DNA of 64,000 nt. Source: Girardinichthys multiradiatus. Taxonomy: Eukaryota; Chordata; Actinopteri; Cyprinodontiformes; Goodeidae. A model generated the notes under the pieces. That model searched no databases, was not told the DNA's origin, and saw only the letters and a list, made by a program, of their open reading frames with translations. Both the position numbers and the translations under genes were made by a program. Where the stretch lies: NCBI RefSeq assembly GCF_021462225.1, contig NC_061800.1, positions 13,252,749 through 13,316,748 on the forward strand, read 5' to 3'. Each line of letters opens with the position of its first letter. The stretch's first letter is position 1. Below are positions 1 to 49,281 of the stretch, piece by piece.

Positions 1-1520
1 AGCCTGTGCTCTTTTGAAAGGCTTACTTTGAAACTTCTACTTTACAGACTCTGTTAGCAGGGACATAATGGGTGTGGCTGTAGCCAGGATGTTCATACTT
101 TTCTTTAAAGGCTGAAATATTGGATTATATTTTCTAGGTTGCAGTTTAATTGGCCCTGCCAAAATAAAGAAAATCTAGATAATTTTTGTCCCTGTGCTCG
201 GGTTCTCAAAGAAAGCATTAGACTTGAAGGGGGTTATTCCCCCTTCAAGTCCCGTCACGTATCTCCTGGCTGCAGGTATATGGGTCAAGTCAAGCTTTGA
301 ATACTTATATCCTCCCCCAACATAGTGTCAGACTTTTTCCTTTTTTTGATGTTAATCCATTTGCTATTCTTCTCTGCTCTTCTGTCTATGATAACCGACA
401 AGGTGAAATAAGTAGGAGAAGGAAATTCTTGCTGATGGGCTTAATATAGCACACCTGCCAACTATTTTAATGAAGTCTACTTGCTTTAAATTTAAGCAGT
501 TATTTTAAAGGGCTTTAAAAACGTTTCACTGCCTTTTTGTGGCAAATATAAACTTGCGTAGCTAAATAGACATTTGGAATATGTTTGGTGCATTTGTATT
601 CCCGGACATGAGTGAAATTGTCCAGATAATTGTTAAGCTTTTAGGAATTAATAAAGTATGTGTAATTTGAATGATACTGTATGAAATCACAGACCAAACT
701 AATTGATAACATGCTTTGCTCTTAAAGGCAGAGATACATTGAAGAAGGATTAGTGGTCGCTTTTTAATATCCTGTTTTTATAATGCTCTGACTTCCTGAT
801 ACCAATTTTCAGCACATTCAAAATTCTTCTTACAAGAAACATTTACAGTTTCTTTCTGGCCTTCTTGCCGTTAGTGGTTAATAGTGATTTATATTGGGAG
901 GATAATATTTTAAACTAAATTCTTTTGGAAATAATAAAACAGACATATTTTTAATGATCTTTGGCATCTTATATTTGCAAAAGATCTCTTTAGAATACCT
1001 GACCCCTTTGCATAATACCTAGACTATGCGTACCCTTACCTTAGCTTTCCGAAAGGCTTCCGATGTTTCCATATGCATCATGTCAATGACAGAGACTGAA
1101 AGTTCGAAATGAGAAAACGGCAACAATACTGTTAAATGTTCCTTCCTGTTATCTGCAGGTCAGCAGGGGTGAAATTCATCTGGCCTCCATGATTTCAGGA
1201 AAACTAATTGCTATGCAGTTATTATGATGGCAATATTGATTTATAATTAGCCCTCTTTTGTTAAGAAACCTTTTTTTAATTTTTTAATTTTACTTTTTAT
1301 CATTGCAAAATGTCCCCGCCATTCCCCTAAACTGACACCACATAAATAATCCTGGCACGGCCATTAAATGAAGTTAAGGTCCCTTCAACTGACAAAATAT
1401 GTTATAGATATGCAAAGTGTGAATGCATGACACTTTTTAAATATTCTACCAAATATTTCAACCAAGCAGTGCCTTGTGATATTGCATACACCAATATCTG
1501 AATTACGATTAAGGTTCGAT
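1..1520. other. Non-coding DNA, no gene seen
   Basis: AT-rich sequence with no long open frame and no exon-like block. It may be intergenic or lie in a 5' non-coding intron of rdx, since no rdx 5' exon was found upstream of 8615. The only structure seen is a perfect hairpin at 221-251. Confidence 0.5.
221..251. repeat. Perfect 13-bp inverted repeat (hairpin)
   Basis: GACTTGAAGGGGG at 221-233 is followed by a 5-base loop TTATT and its exact complement CCCCCTTCAAGTC at 239-251. No open frame is associated and no miRNA-length arm is visible. It may be the remnant of a small inverted-repeat element. Confidence 0.8.
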
Positions 1521-1884
1521 ACATTGTGCAGCTGCACGGTGGCACAGTTGGTAGCACTGTTGCCTTGCAGCAAGAAGGTATTAAAAAATTATTTCTGCAT
1601 GCAGTTTGCATGTTCTCCCCGTACATGCATGGGTTCTCACTGGGTATTCCGGCTTCCTCCCACAGTCCAAAGACATGCCAGTTAGGTTAATTGGTCTCTC
1701 TAAATTGCCCTTAGGTGTATGAATGAGTGTGTGCATGGTTGTTTGTGTTGCCCTGCGATGGACTGGCGACTTGTCCAGGTTGTACCCTGCCTCTCGCCCA
1801 TAGACTGCTGGAGATAGGCACCAGCTCCCCCGCGACCCACTATGGAATAAGCGGTAGAAAATGACTGACTGACATTGTGCAGCT
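1521..1884 (+). mobile_element. tRNA-related SINE, copy 1, with 13-bp target duplication
   Basis: The body, about 1534-1871, starts GCACGGTGGCACAGTTGGTAG and ends in a short GACT repeat. It is flanked by the direct repeat ACATTGTGCAGCT at 1521-1533 and 1872-1884, the mark of LINE-type retrotransposition. A tRNA-like A-box region is visible. The B-box region is damaged around 1580, where copy 2 (32725-33073) still has it. The long middle part shared with copies 2 and 3 includes the CTTCCTCCCACAGTCC block. Open frames on either strand are by-products of the repeat. Confidence 0.82.
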
Positions 1885-2965
1885 CTACTTTGCTCCATTG
1901 CCAATTTGACAATTTGTCCCAAAGGCAGACACAAACTGTCCTGAGATGGGCGGTTCCTTTTCCTACCTGAACAAAATCACTAAAAATAGTTTTCTTTTAA
2001 ATAGCTTCTTGCATGTCTGTGTTTCCTCTGACTTTATTTTTAACATTGTCTCATTTTAAACTCTTTGACTATTAGTAACAACGTCCCCACTAAAGAGTGT
2101 CATTGCTGTGACCCCTTTTTATATGCTGCATTCACTGATCAAAAGAAGATCAAAGTTTTGAGTTTCTGACTGGTGGGTCAAGCTGAAAATCATCCAGTTC
2201 TGGGAACCAGCTGATTTCTTGGTTCATGTCTAGTAAAAAGGTTTGTTTTAGGTTCACAAAAAATCTTTTTCTGCAAAGAAAGAAAGCTAAGAACAGCAAA
2301 ACCGTCTTTGTTGTGTTCTATATATGTTGGCCTTTATTTAGAAGAATGCTCTATTCATTGGTAAGGCACCTGAATACAGTATTGTGTCCTGAAGGGAACA
2401 AAATAGAAAATTACATTAAAGAAAAGACCTTTATTAGTAGAGCATAAATACTTGTTAAATGATCAATTGAAGGAAGCAACTGAGGAAGAAACTCCTGAAG
2501 TTCAAGAGAAATGACAAAGGCTGTATGCATGAGTTGATCTACAAAGATCGAACATATTACAGCTGTGCTCTAAAGTTCATTATTTCTAATAGCTTACACT
2601 GCTGTTTGTCCATTATGATATTAGGTCATGACAGAATAGTTGATGGATTTCCAGATTAGTGGAAGGCCATGTGGTAGTTCAGGTGAACAAGTTCTTCTTC
2701 TATGCACAGCAAGATAAAATACAGGCAACTCAACTAGTCTGTAACATAAGTTAAAATTATTAGATTATTAAGGAATGGCACTGGTGTGGAACATCTGGAA
2801 AATGCTATTTTGGCATGACAGAAAACAGGACTAATGTATCAGTCAGTTTGACTGCTGCTAAATGAGTTTAGCTTATGCCATTGTAAATTACTTTGAAAAG
2901 GCGAGTCCAATCCAAAACCATTTACTAACCTGGAGCAGAATCAGGGAAATGGAAACCTTCAGATT
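1885..2965. other. Non-coding DNA, nothing recognised
   Basis: AT-rich sequence. A 73-codon frame at 2226-2447 has no recognisable domain and low-complexity composition, so it is not called as a gene. Confidence 0.45.
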
Positions 2966-2967
2966 TC

Positions 2968-3130
2968 CACTCAAAGCGCTTTACACTAGAGCCACATTCA
3001 CCCAATTGCACTCACTAATGCTCACACATTGATACGCAGATCGTATGAATGCAGATACGCATGATACGCAGAGCGGTAGGCAACTTGAGGTTAAGTGCCT
3101 TTGCCCAGGGGCTTCCCCCTCGCCTCAGGA
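2968..3130. repeat. Dispersed fish repeat fragment (AAGCGCTTTACA type)
   Basis: The stretch starts with AAAGCGCTTTACACTAGAG and ends with a GGTTAAGTGCCTTTGCCCAGG-like block. Both are recognisable conserved pieces of a common teleost interspersed repeat. The copy is degenerate and its ends are unclear. The family name was not determined. Confidence 0.5.
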
Positions 3131-3299
3131 ATTACTCAGCCTGTGATCAACATTGAATCCAGTGAACCTATGTAAAAAGTTAGCACTCATTCAGCTTTAG
3201 AGGTAGGTATGGTAGTTATCTTGATAATGCAAACTGTTTTCCACATGTAAAATAGCAGTAATATCCTTTTCAAGAAAAACATTTTGCTTGAAAAGAGGG

Positions 3300-4072
3300 A
3301 GAACAAAACTAAAAAAAGTTTAGGACTGATAAAGTCACACTGCCTGTCTTCTGAAGACACTTAATTAGTAAAGGAGTCCACTTGTATGTGGAATAGTGGC
3401 AAGATGAAAGCCATAAGCAGTTCAGGTTTGCCACAAACCATATAAGGGGGCATGCAACAAAGACTAGGAGAATATTTACTTCACCAGAACTGACCTTTCT
3501 GGCCTACATGCAAAATGTTATATGTGGTAGAAAACTGTGCACATTGACTCTGAACACAGTGTACCCAACCAGGTACCTGGTAGTGGAATGGTCTTTTCTG
3601 CAGCGACAGGACAGTTGATCCGAGTTGAGGGGAAAATGAAAATGGCTTAATACCGGGCGACCATGGAAGAAAACCTGTTAGAGGCTGCAAAAGACATGAG
3701 ATTGGACGTAGGTTCACCTTCTATTCGAACATGCATCATGCAAAACATGCATCCAGAGCTATAATGGAAGGATTTAGATCAAAACAAAGTCATGTTAAAA
3801 TGGCACAAAGTCCCGACCAAAGTCCAATTGAGAATCTGTGGCAGGACTCGCAAGTCAATGTTCTCTGGTGTTCCAAATTGACTGAACTTGAGCAACTTTA
3901 CAAAGATCATATTTTGAAACCTGTCATTGTTCGTCCACTTCACAATTATGTGCTGGTTTTTTGTTGGCTTTGTAACATAAAATCCCTATAAAAAATACAT
4001 TGATAGTTGTGGTTGTAATGTTACAAAATGTTAAATGGTTCAAGGAGGATGAATACTGTTGTAAGGTTCGGG
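3300..4072 (+). mobile_element. Degenerate Tc1-like element (old family, copy 1)
   Basis: The open frame at 3731-3991 contains AQSPDQSPIENLW, a decayed form of the SPDLNPIENLW block around the catalytic glutamate of Tc1 transposases. The sequence after it (about 3940-4072) matches the usual 3' end of this family, with TTATGTGCTGG, ACATAAAATCCC and a final ATGAATACT block. The part from 3300 to 3720 carries the decayed upstream transposase and is full of frameshifts. Similar ends recur at 31288-31785, 38180-38727 and 44545-44870, so this is one family seeded through the locus. It is not functional. Confidence 0.65.
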
Positions 4073-5462
4073 TTGTCCATCAGCAGCTGTCTTATGGTGC
4101 ATTATTGTTATAGTATTTATTTATTTATTTATTTTTTTTGTCTGAGCAGCAGCATTAGTGAAATCCTCAAGCATAACTCCAGATTTTATTCTGTGACTGG
4201 CCAGAAATGGAGCAAAAGCTGGTGACTGAGCCTGGTTTAATTCTCTGCACTGACACTTGAGAGACATCTATTTCTGGCCCAGCACATCATGAAGATCTGG
4301 CACCTTTGGGACACCTGCCAACCAATCGTTTTATTTTAAATTCACACCATATTAAGCATCTTGAAGGTCAGTTTAAAGCTGCACTCAAAGGCTTCTTGTG
4401 GGGAGTGAAAAGAAGTGTGGAAAGAAAATTAGAGCAATGAAGCAGATGATTTTGTTTCTTTCCATGTGGCGGTTTCAGTTACTTCCTCTGTAGATTCTGT
4501 TGTAGATTTCCCTCAGCTACGTGCCCACTTCTTTCTGTTTGCCATCATCAGCTAAGTAGCAGCTGTTTGTTACATGGAGCTGCCACACTTCTGTGGTTGA
4601 ATATTAATACGTTTCACATAGATTAGATCTGCCATTTCAAGTTGTCTCTTTATCCTCTCTAAATCCCATGGCAATGTGGGTAGGGGATAAATTGGCCTTT
4701 TCTGTATATTAGCAATAGTTGTATTATCTCTGTCACCTTTTTGTTTCCTTTCACCCTGTTTTGTTTTTATTTCTAACATGAAATAAACCGCTGTAATTAC
4801 CAGTGAGTAGTTAGTTTTAAGTCTGCCTCAGTTTCATCTTAAATACTGTTTTGGGGCAATCAGTAGGGGCCAGGAACCAAGTTTTATTGATTATGGTTTT
4901 AACGTTTGAGCATTTGGCTCACACCAAGAGTTCACCTCAAAAACATTTATTTTTGATTTTGAAACACAGACATAAGCAAAAGTATAATCGGCTGCTAGAT
5001 TTAATTAAGTTTTTAAAGTGAATCTGTACAATAGATGACCAGATTTTTGGCCTTTTTGCCTGTTATAAAGTCACACAGGTCTAACAAGCTGATATTGGCT
5101 TATTAGTAATGGTATAAAAACTAATGATGTGAAAACTAATACTTCCAAACAGCAGTATCAAACTTTTCTCTGAGAAAAAGCCTTCTTTTAGTCTGACTAA
5201 AGGCTACAATATAAAAACTCAGGTGTCTGCAACCTTTGCAATGTAAACGTTTAGAGATTCTGAAACTGCAGCTTTTTAAAACTTTGATACATCTTGATAA
5301 AGGTAACTGGCTTATGGCTGCTTTAAAAGGCAGTGTATCACTGAAATTAAGAATTTGAATTGATGCAGAGTCACAGTAAGGACCACTATAGTTCTTTCTG
5401 GTCTGTTTTTTAAAGACATATACTGATGGATGTCTATTAGAGATGCACCCATGAAGCTATAA
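4073..5462. other. Non-coding DNA, nothing recognised
   Basis: AT-rich sequence with a TTTA microsatellite near 4115-4138. No exon or element could be supported. Confidence 0.4.
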
Positions 5463-5527
5463 ATATTTCAGTTCAATTTAGTTTATTTTTTATAGAAACA
5501 AATCTATACAAATAAACTGAATTGAAT
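5463..5527 (-). repeat. Tail fragment of an L2-type LINE
   Basis: The stretch reads CAGTTCAATTTAGTTTATTT and ends in AATAAACTGAATTGAAT. It is a short, partly self-complementary version of the 3' tail seen on the L2 copy that ends at about 34318. Only the tail remains. Confidence 0.45.
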
Positions 5528-5875
5528 AGTATAATGCTGATTCACATCTAATGTCATCTTGTGGCTTTTTACAAAGGAAACCGATCCAAGTTATATACAG
5601 AAATGTATAGGCAGTGTATTCTAATCATATTGATAGATTCAAAGTCAACCACATTCATTCCAATTTCATCCAAGTTCTAAAACAGTTCAGTTTATTTTGC
5701 CAGTTAGGAAAATTGAAATAATGCGGACCGATACCAACTTATTTTCTATTAAATTTCCGTTCCCTGTGTTCTGGCTGGCTGATTTACATTTTGGTCAATT
5801 CAATTCTTAATTCCTATTTCTTCCTAAGGACTGTAACACTATAACAATATTAATTTGTGTGAACTTTAATTAAAC
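5528..5875. other. Non-coding DNA, nothing recognised
   Basis: AT-rich sequence between an L2 tail fragment and a Tc1 element. A further L2-tail-like stretch (CAGTTCAGTTTATTTTGCC) lies near 5685-5703. Nothing else is seen. Confidence 0.4.
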
Positions 5876-7112
5876 AGTAAATCAAAAATAAAGGGAACAC
5901 TTAAACAACACAATATAACTCCAAGTAAATCAAAATTCTGTGAAATCAAACTGTCCACTTAGGAAGCAACACTGATTGACAATCAATTTAACAGCTGTTG
6001 TGCAAATGGAAAAGACAACAGGGGGAAATCTTTGGTGATTAGCAAGACACACTCAATAACGTAGTGGTTCTGCAGGTGGGGACCACAGACCACTTCTCAA
6101 TACCTATGCTTTCTGGCTGATGTTTTGGTCACTTTTGAATGTTGGTGGTGCTTTCACACTTGTGGTAGCATGAGACGGACTCTACAACCCACACAAGTGG
6201 CTCAGGTAGTGCTGCTCATCCAGGATGGCACATCAATGCAAGCTGTGGCAAGAAGGTTTGCTGTGTCTGTCAGCGTAGTGTCCAGAGCCTGGAGGCGCTA
6301 CCAGGAGACAGACAGTACACCAGGAGATATGGAGGAGGCCGTAGGAGGGCATCAACCCAGCAGCAGGACCACTACCTCCGCCATTGTGCAAGGAGGAACA
6401 GGAGGAGCACTGCCAGAGCCCTGCAAAATGACCTCCAGCAGGCCACAAATGTGCATGTGTCTGCACAAACGATTAGAAACCGACTCCATCACATTAGGTA
6501 CCGAGATGAGATCCTCAGACCCCTTGTGACACCATATGCTGGTGCGGTTGGCCCTGGGTTCCTCCTAATGCAGGACAATGCTAGACCTCATGTGGCTGGA
6601 GTGTGTCTGCAGTTCCTGCAAGATGAAGACATTGAAGCTATGGACTGGCCCGCCCATTCCCCAGACCTGTATCTGATTGAGCACATCTGGGACATCATGT
6701 CTCGCTCCATCCACCAACGTCACGTTGCACCACAGACTGTCCAGGAGTTGGCAGATGCTTTAGTCCAGGTCAGGAAGGAGATCCCTCAGGAGACCATCCA
6801 CCGTCTCATCAGGAGCATGCCCAGGCGTTGTAGCGAGGTCATTAAGGCACATGGAGGTCACACACAATACTGAGCCTCATTTTGACTTGTTTTAAGGACA
6901 TTACATCAAAGTTGGATCAACCTCTAGTGTGTTTTTCCACTTTAATTTTGTGTGACTCCAAATCCAGGCCTCCATTGGTTAATAAATTAGATTTCCATTG
7001 ATGATTTTTGTGTGATTTTGTTGTCAGCACATTCAACTTTGTACAGAACAAAATATTCAATGAGAATATTTCATTCATTCAGATCTAGGATGTGTTATTT
7101 GAGTGTTACTTT
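5876..7112 (+). mobile_element. Tc1/mariner DD34E element, internally deleted, copy 1
   Basis: The left end carries AATAAAGGGAACACTTAAAC and the right end its partial complement GTTATTTGAGTGTTAC. Both terminal repeats are decayed at their outer edges. Between them lies a broken transposase that starts with MRRTLQPTQ. The same family sits at 20387-21743 in the opposite orientation, and the two agree closely outside their deletions. The element is dead because of truncated ends and a gap in the catalytic domain. Confidence 0.85.
6125..6873 (+). pseudogene. Broken Tc1-type (DD34E) transposase
   Basis: The first frame (6125-6529) gives the N-terminal helix-turn-helix part, with [20 protein letters not shown] and SRAWRRYQE. 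It then shifts frame. The second frame (6451-6873) resumes with [20 protein letters not shown], carries the second catalytic Asp in QDNARPH and the Glu in YLIEHIW, and ends GGHTQY. There are 34 residues between that Asp and Glu, as in Tc1. The block holding the first catalytic Asp is missing: the linker helix joins directly to the RDEILRPLV segment. With the frameshift this makes an active enzyme impossible. Confidence 0.85.
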
Positions 7113-7142
7113 CAAAAGCCTCGTACTATTGTTGCCATTCTG

Positions 7143-7546
7143 TTGTAAATTTTCTATGCAGATATTGAATTAGTACTAAAAAAAAATTATCGGATTATTC
7201 GTGAATAATAATAAAATAATCGCCAACTAATTTAGTAATCAATTAATTGTTAACTGGAGTATACAGACCCTAAAACAAGACATTTGCTAAAAGAACAACC
7301 TACTCAGAATAGCAATTATGCCAAAATTGTACAAAAAATACATTTTGCATTCAAGATGAAAAACTTCCGTTGTCGGTAAAAATGCTCTATCCAGAACTAT
7401 TCAAGTGGCATAGCTTTAGCTTCACCTGGTACAAGTCATGTAAAAGACTCTCCTATTAAGCACTTTTTGCAATCTGATTATTAAGCGACAAAATACTTTA
7501 CAGATTAACCCGATTAGCTAAATAATTATTAGTTGCAGCCCTATAT
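7143..7546. mobile_element. hAT-like non-autonomous repeat, copy 1
   Basis: The repeat contains AATAATCGCCAACTAATTTA and ends in GTTGCAGCCCTA, which complements the TAGGGCTGAAGCAATTA start of the second copy at 27866. Long AT-rich stretches match between the copies, for example TCAAGTGGCATAGCTTTAGC. The GGGCTGCAAC-type end and ATCGATTAATC-type inner sequence resemble short hAT-derived elements of fish; that class is inferred from the end sequence only. There is no coding sequence. This copy is uninterrupted and shows the empty site for the insertion in the other. Confidence 0.65.
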
Positions 7547-7779
7547 TGAATGAAAGCACACAGGAGATCTGCTAAAACCCCCCTTTCCTATTCCTTTATA
7601 ATTAAAAAATGTTTCTTATTTGGTTTTATGAGTTAAAATGGAGGGGCCAAAGAGCCACATGTGGCTCTGGAGCTGCAGGTTGCAGACCACTGTGCTATAC
7701 AGATGAACTTGCCTCTCCTTGGCAGTCAGGTTGTAACAGGAGGCCGTCTCAAACTGTGCCCACAGAGTTGCGAGCATGA
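7547..7779. other. Non-coding DNA with a repeat fragment
   Basis: The stretch AGAGCCACATGTGGCTCTGG near 7650, followed by TTGCAGACCACTG, looks like the end of another dispersed repeat. Nothing coding was found. Confidence 0.35.
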
Positions 7780-8470
7780 AATTTACAAAATATATTGGTG
7801 TACTGCAGCTTTAAGAGGTCTGTTTACTGGAAGTGGCTGACTCCAACTCCTGGAGCACAGTCCCACACTATCATGCCTCCTTCACCAAACTTTACACTCA
7901 ACATGATGCAGTCAGGCAGATGCCGTTGCCCTGGTAACCAAACCCAGACCTGTCCATCAAATTTCCAGACAGAGGCATAATGCATCACTCCAGAGAACAC
8001 CTCTCCACTGCTCTAGAGTCCAGTGGTGCTGTGCTTTACAATACTCTATCCAACGCTTTGTGTTGTACTTTGTGATGTAAGGCTTGGATGCAGCTGCTCA
8101 GCCATGGAAACCATTCTATGAAGCTATGTGTCATACTGCTGACTCTACTGCGTGATTTAATGTGACCTACCTCTCCAAAGTTGGGTGGCTGTCATTCCCA
8201 ATGGCTTTCACTTTGGTATAATACCACTAACAGTTCACTTTGGAATATTTAGTTGGGATGAAACTTCACAACTGTCCCTAATGCACAGGTAGCATCACAG
8301 TATCACACTGGAATACATTGAGCTCCTGAGAGTGACCTGTTCTTTTACAAATGTTTGCAGGAGCAGTCTGCATGACTAGGGGCTGGAGTTATACACCTGT
8401 GGTCATGGAAGTGATTGGACCTTCTGAAAAATTTTATTTGTGGATTAATGGTGACAGCGAGTACAATGAA
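7780..8470 (-). mobile_element. Degenerate Tc1-like element, minus strand
   Basis: On the minus strand the stretch begins near 8430 with TCCAATCACTTCCATGACC, runs through CTCTCAGGAGCTCAATG and TGCATTAGGGACAGTTGTG, and reaches a transposase-like region (CACCACTGGACTCTAGAGC, then CATGATAGTGTGGGACTGTG). This order matches a widespread fish Tc1 family whose internally deleted relative is at 22350-22717. Many substitutions and frameshifts leave no usable frame. It ends shortly before the first rdx coding exon. Confidence 0.65.
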
Positions 8471-8614
8471 ACTCTTTGCAGTAGTTACACTGATCTTCCT
8501 CCAGATATAAAAAAGGGTTAATTAGAAAAAAAAGAAGAAATATGAATTAAACAATTCATTATTGTTATTTGTTGGCTGTTATTTTCAAACACCTTGGTTT
8601 AATTTGTGTTTCAG

Positions 8615-8700
8615 GCGGTGGTGCCCCAGATAGCAGCGAGAAAACGGAGGACGACTTCTTTCTGTTTAATCAGCGACAGGGATCAGGAGGAGAGGGAAAG

Positions 8701-8712
<12 letters not shown>
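8615..8712 (+). CDS. rdx: rdx first coding exon: 5' UTR end plus MPKP
   Basis: The acceptor TTTGTGTTTCAG ends at 8614 and the donor GTGAGT starts at 8713. The ATG at 8701 has A at -3 and begins MPKP, the usual start of radixin and ezrin. Bases 8615-8700 are 5' UTR. That stretch is open in the same frame but is not part of known ERM proteins. The reading phase at the donor is 0, and the next coding exon is 18 kb away. Confidence 0.9.
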
Positions 8713-48042
<39,330 letters not shown>

Positions 48043-49215
48043 AGCAGCAAGAACAGTGGACAGATAAAAGCTCAAAAGAGAATGCTGGTCTCATTGCCAT
48101 GTCAACGCCTCACTTTACTTGTAAAAAAACCCCAAAACCTGCTTTCCAATGCAGGACCTTTTGCTTTTTTCTGCCCAGGAGGAAGAGCAGCTGTGAGGCT
48201 TTGCAAGTTCAGCCTCATTAAAGTTTTGCCTGCAAGCAGCTGGCTTATTGCACTCCTTTCTGCTACTAGGGCTCCACCCCCGACCTAACAAAGCATATTT
48301 TTTTTAAATTGAGCTGAAAAAATGCAGATGTCAGCAGATGTCCTCCCCTTGTACATCTCTGGTTATTTTAATGCTAGCATGTGTTGTAACTAAATACGTA
48401 CAAGACCCCCTGATAAAACTTGAGACTGGACTGAAATAGATGTGCTTTTACTAAACATAATCAAACAAAAAGGCCATTTGTAGCGGTAGCTCGCTGATGA
48501 TGGTGGTATGCTTTAATATATGTACTTCTTTTGTCTTGAACATAACTTGTATTTCTTTATTTTTTTCATCGCCTTATTCGACTATTTCTTTTCCATTTAG
48601 ATTCTGTATTTTTGGAACATATATTATCTGTTATTGTCACATTAATGTATTTGTGAAATATCAGTTTGCAAAGGTCATCAATATGCAAACCAGATCTGAT
48701 TATTTTACATTCTGTCATTTCTCTCTGTCATTGAGACATTTGTTCAAATATTATTGTATTTTCCCCCATAATAAAGAAGACTTTATATTTCCAAATATGC
48801 ATCAAGAGTATGGTCCTAAAATTAAGTTGGAGCAGATTTCTTTTTTTTTTTTGGGAGGGTTGGTCAAAGCATGACATGGCAGAAACACATGTTCTGATGT
48901 GCATTGTTGATAAAAACTGAAAGAATTAAGCCTGAATTTGCTGCTTTAAGCCAGTTTGTTGTTTATGTTATCTATTAATAATTTACTTATTGTTTAAATA
49001 TGACAGCTTTGGTACATTGTGATCTTTTTTTAATAAAGTGGGAAAGTATTTAATGGTTATGAATGGTTTTGGAACACTTAATATTACAAGTCACAGCAGA
49101 GTAATTTATGAATATTTTAAGAATCTAGTACTTCAAACTTGATAAAAATGTTCTTTCCTTCACTAAAGTCGATGTAGAATATGTCAATAAATGATTGTAT
49201 TCATCAAAGAAAACT
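48043..49215 (+). other. rdx: rdx 3' UTR (inferred)
   Basis: AT-rich sequence after the stop, with AATAAA at 48770-48775, 49032-49037 and 49186-49191. Any of these could direct polyadenylation. No repeat interrupts it. The end is inferred from the last signal. Confidence 0.6.
49186..49191 (+). terminator. Candidate rdx poly(A) signal AATAAA
   Basis: This is the last AATAAA on the + strand before the candidate minus-strand signals. A T-rich stretch follows weakly. Two further signals lie upstream, so alternative ends are likely. Confidence 0.5.
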
Positions 49216-49281
49216 ACATCCAGGAAAAATGTATTACCAACTTCAAACTAAAAACTATCCTCAAGAAATCTCAAGAAAATG

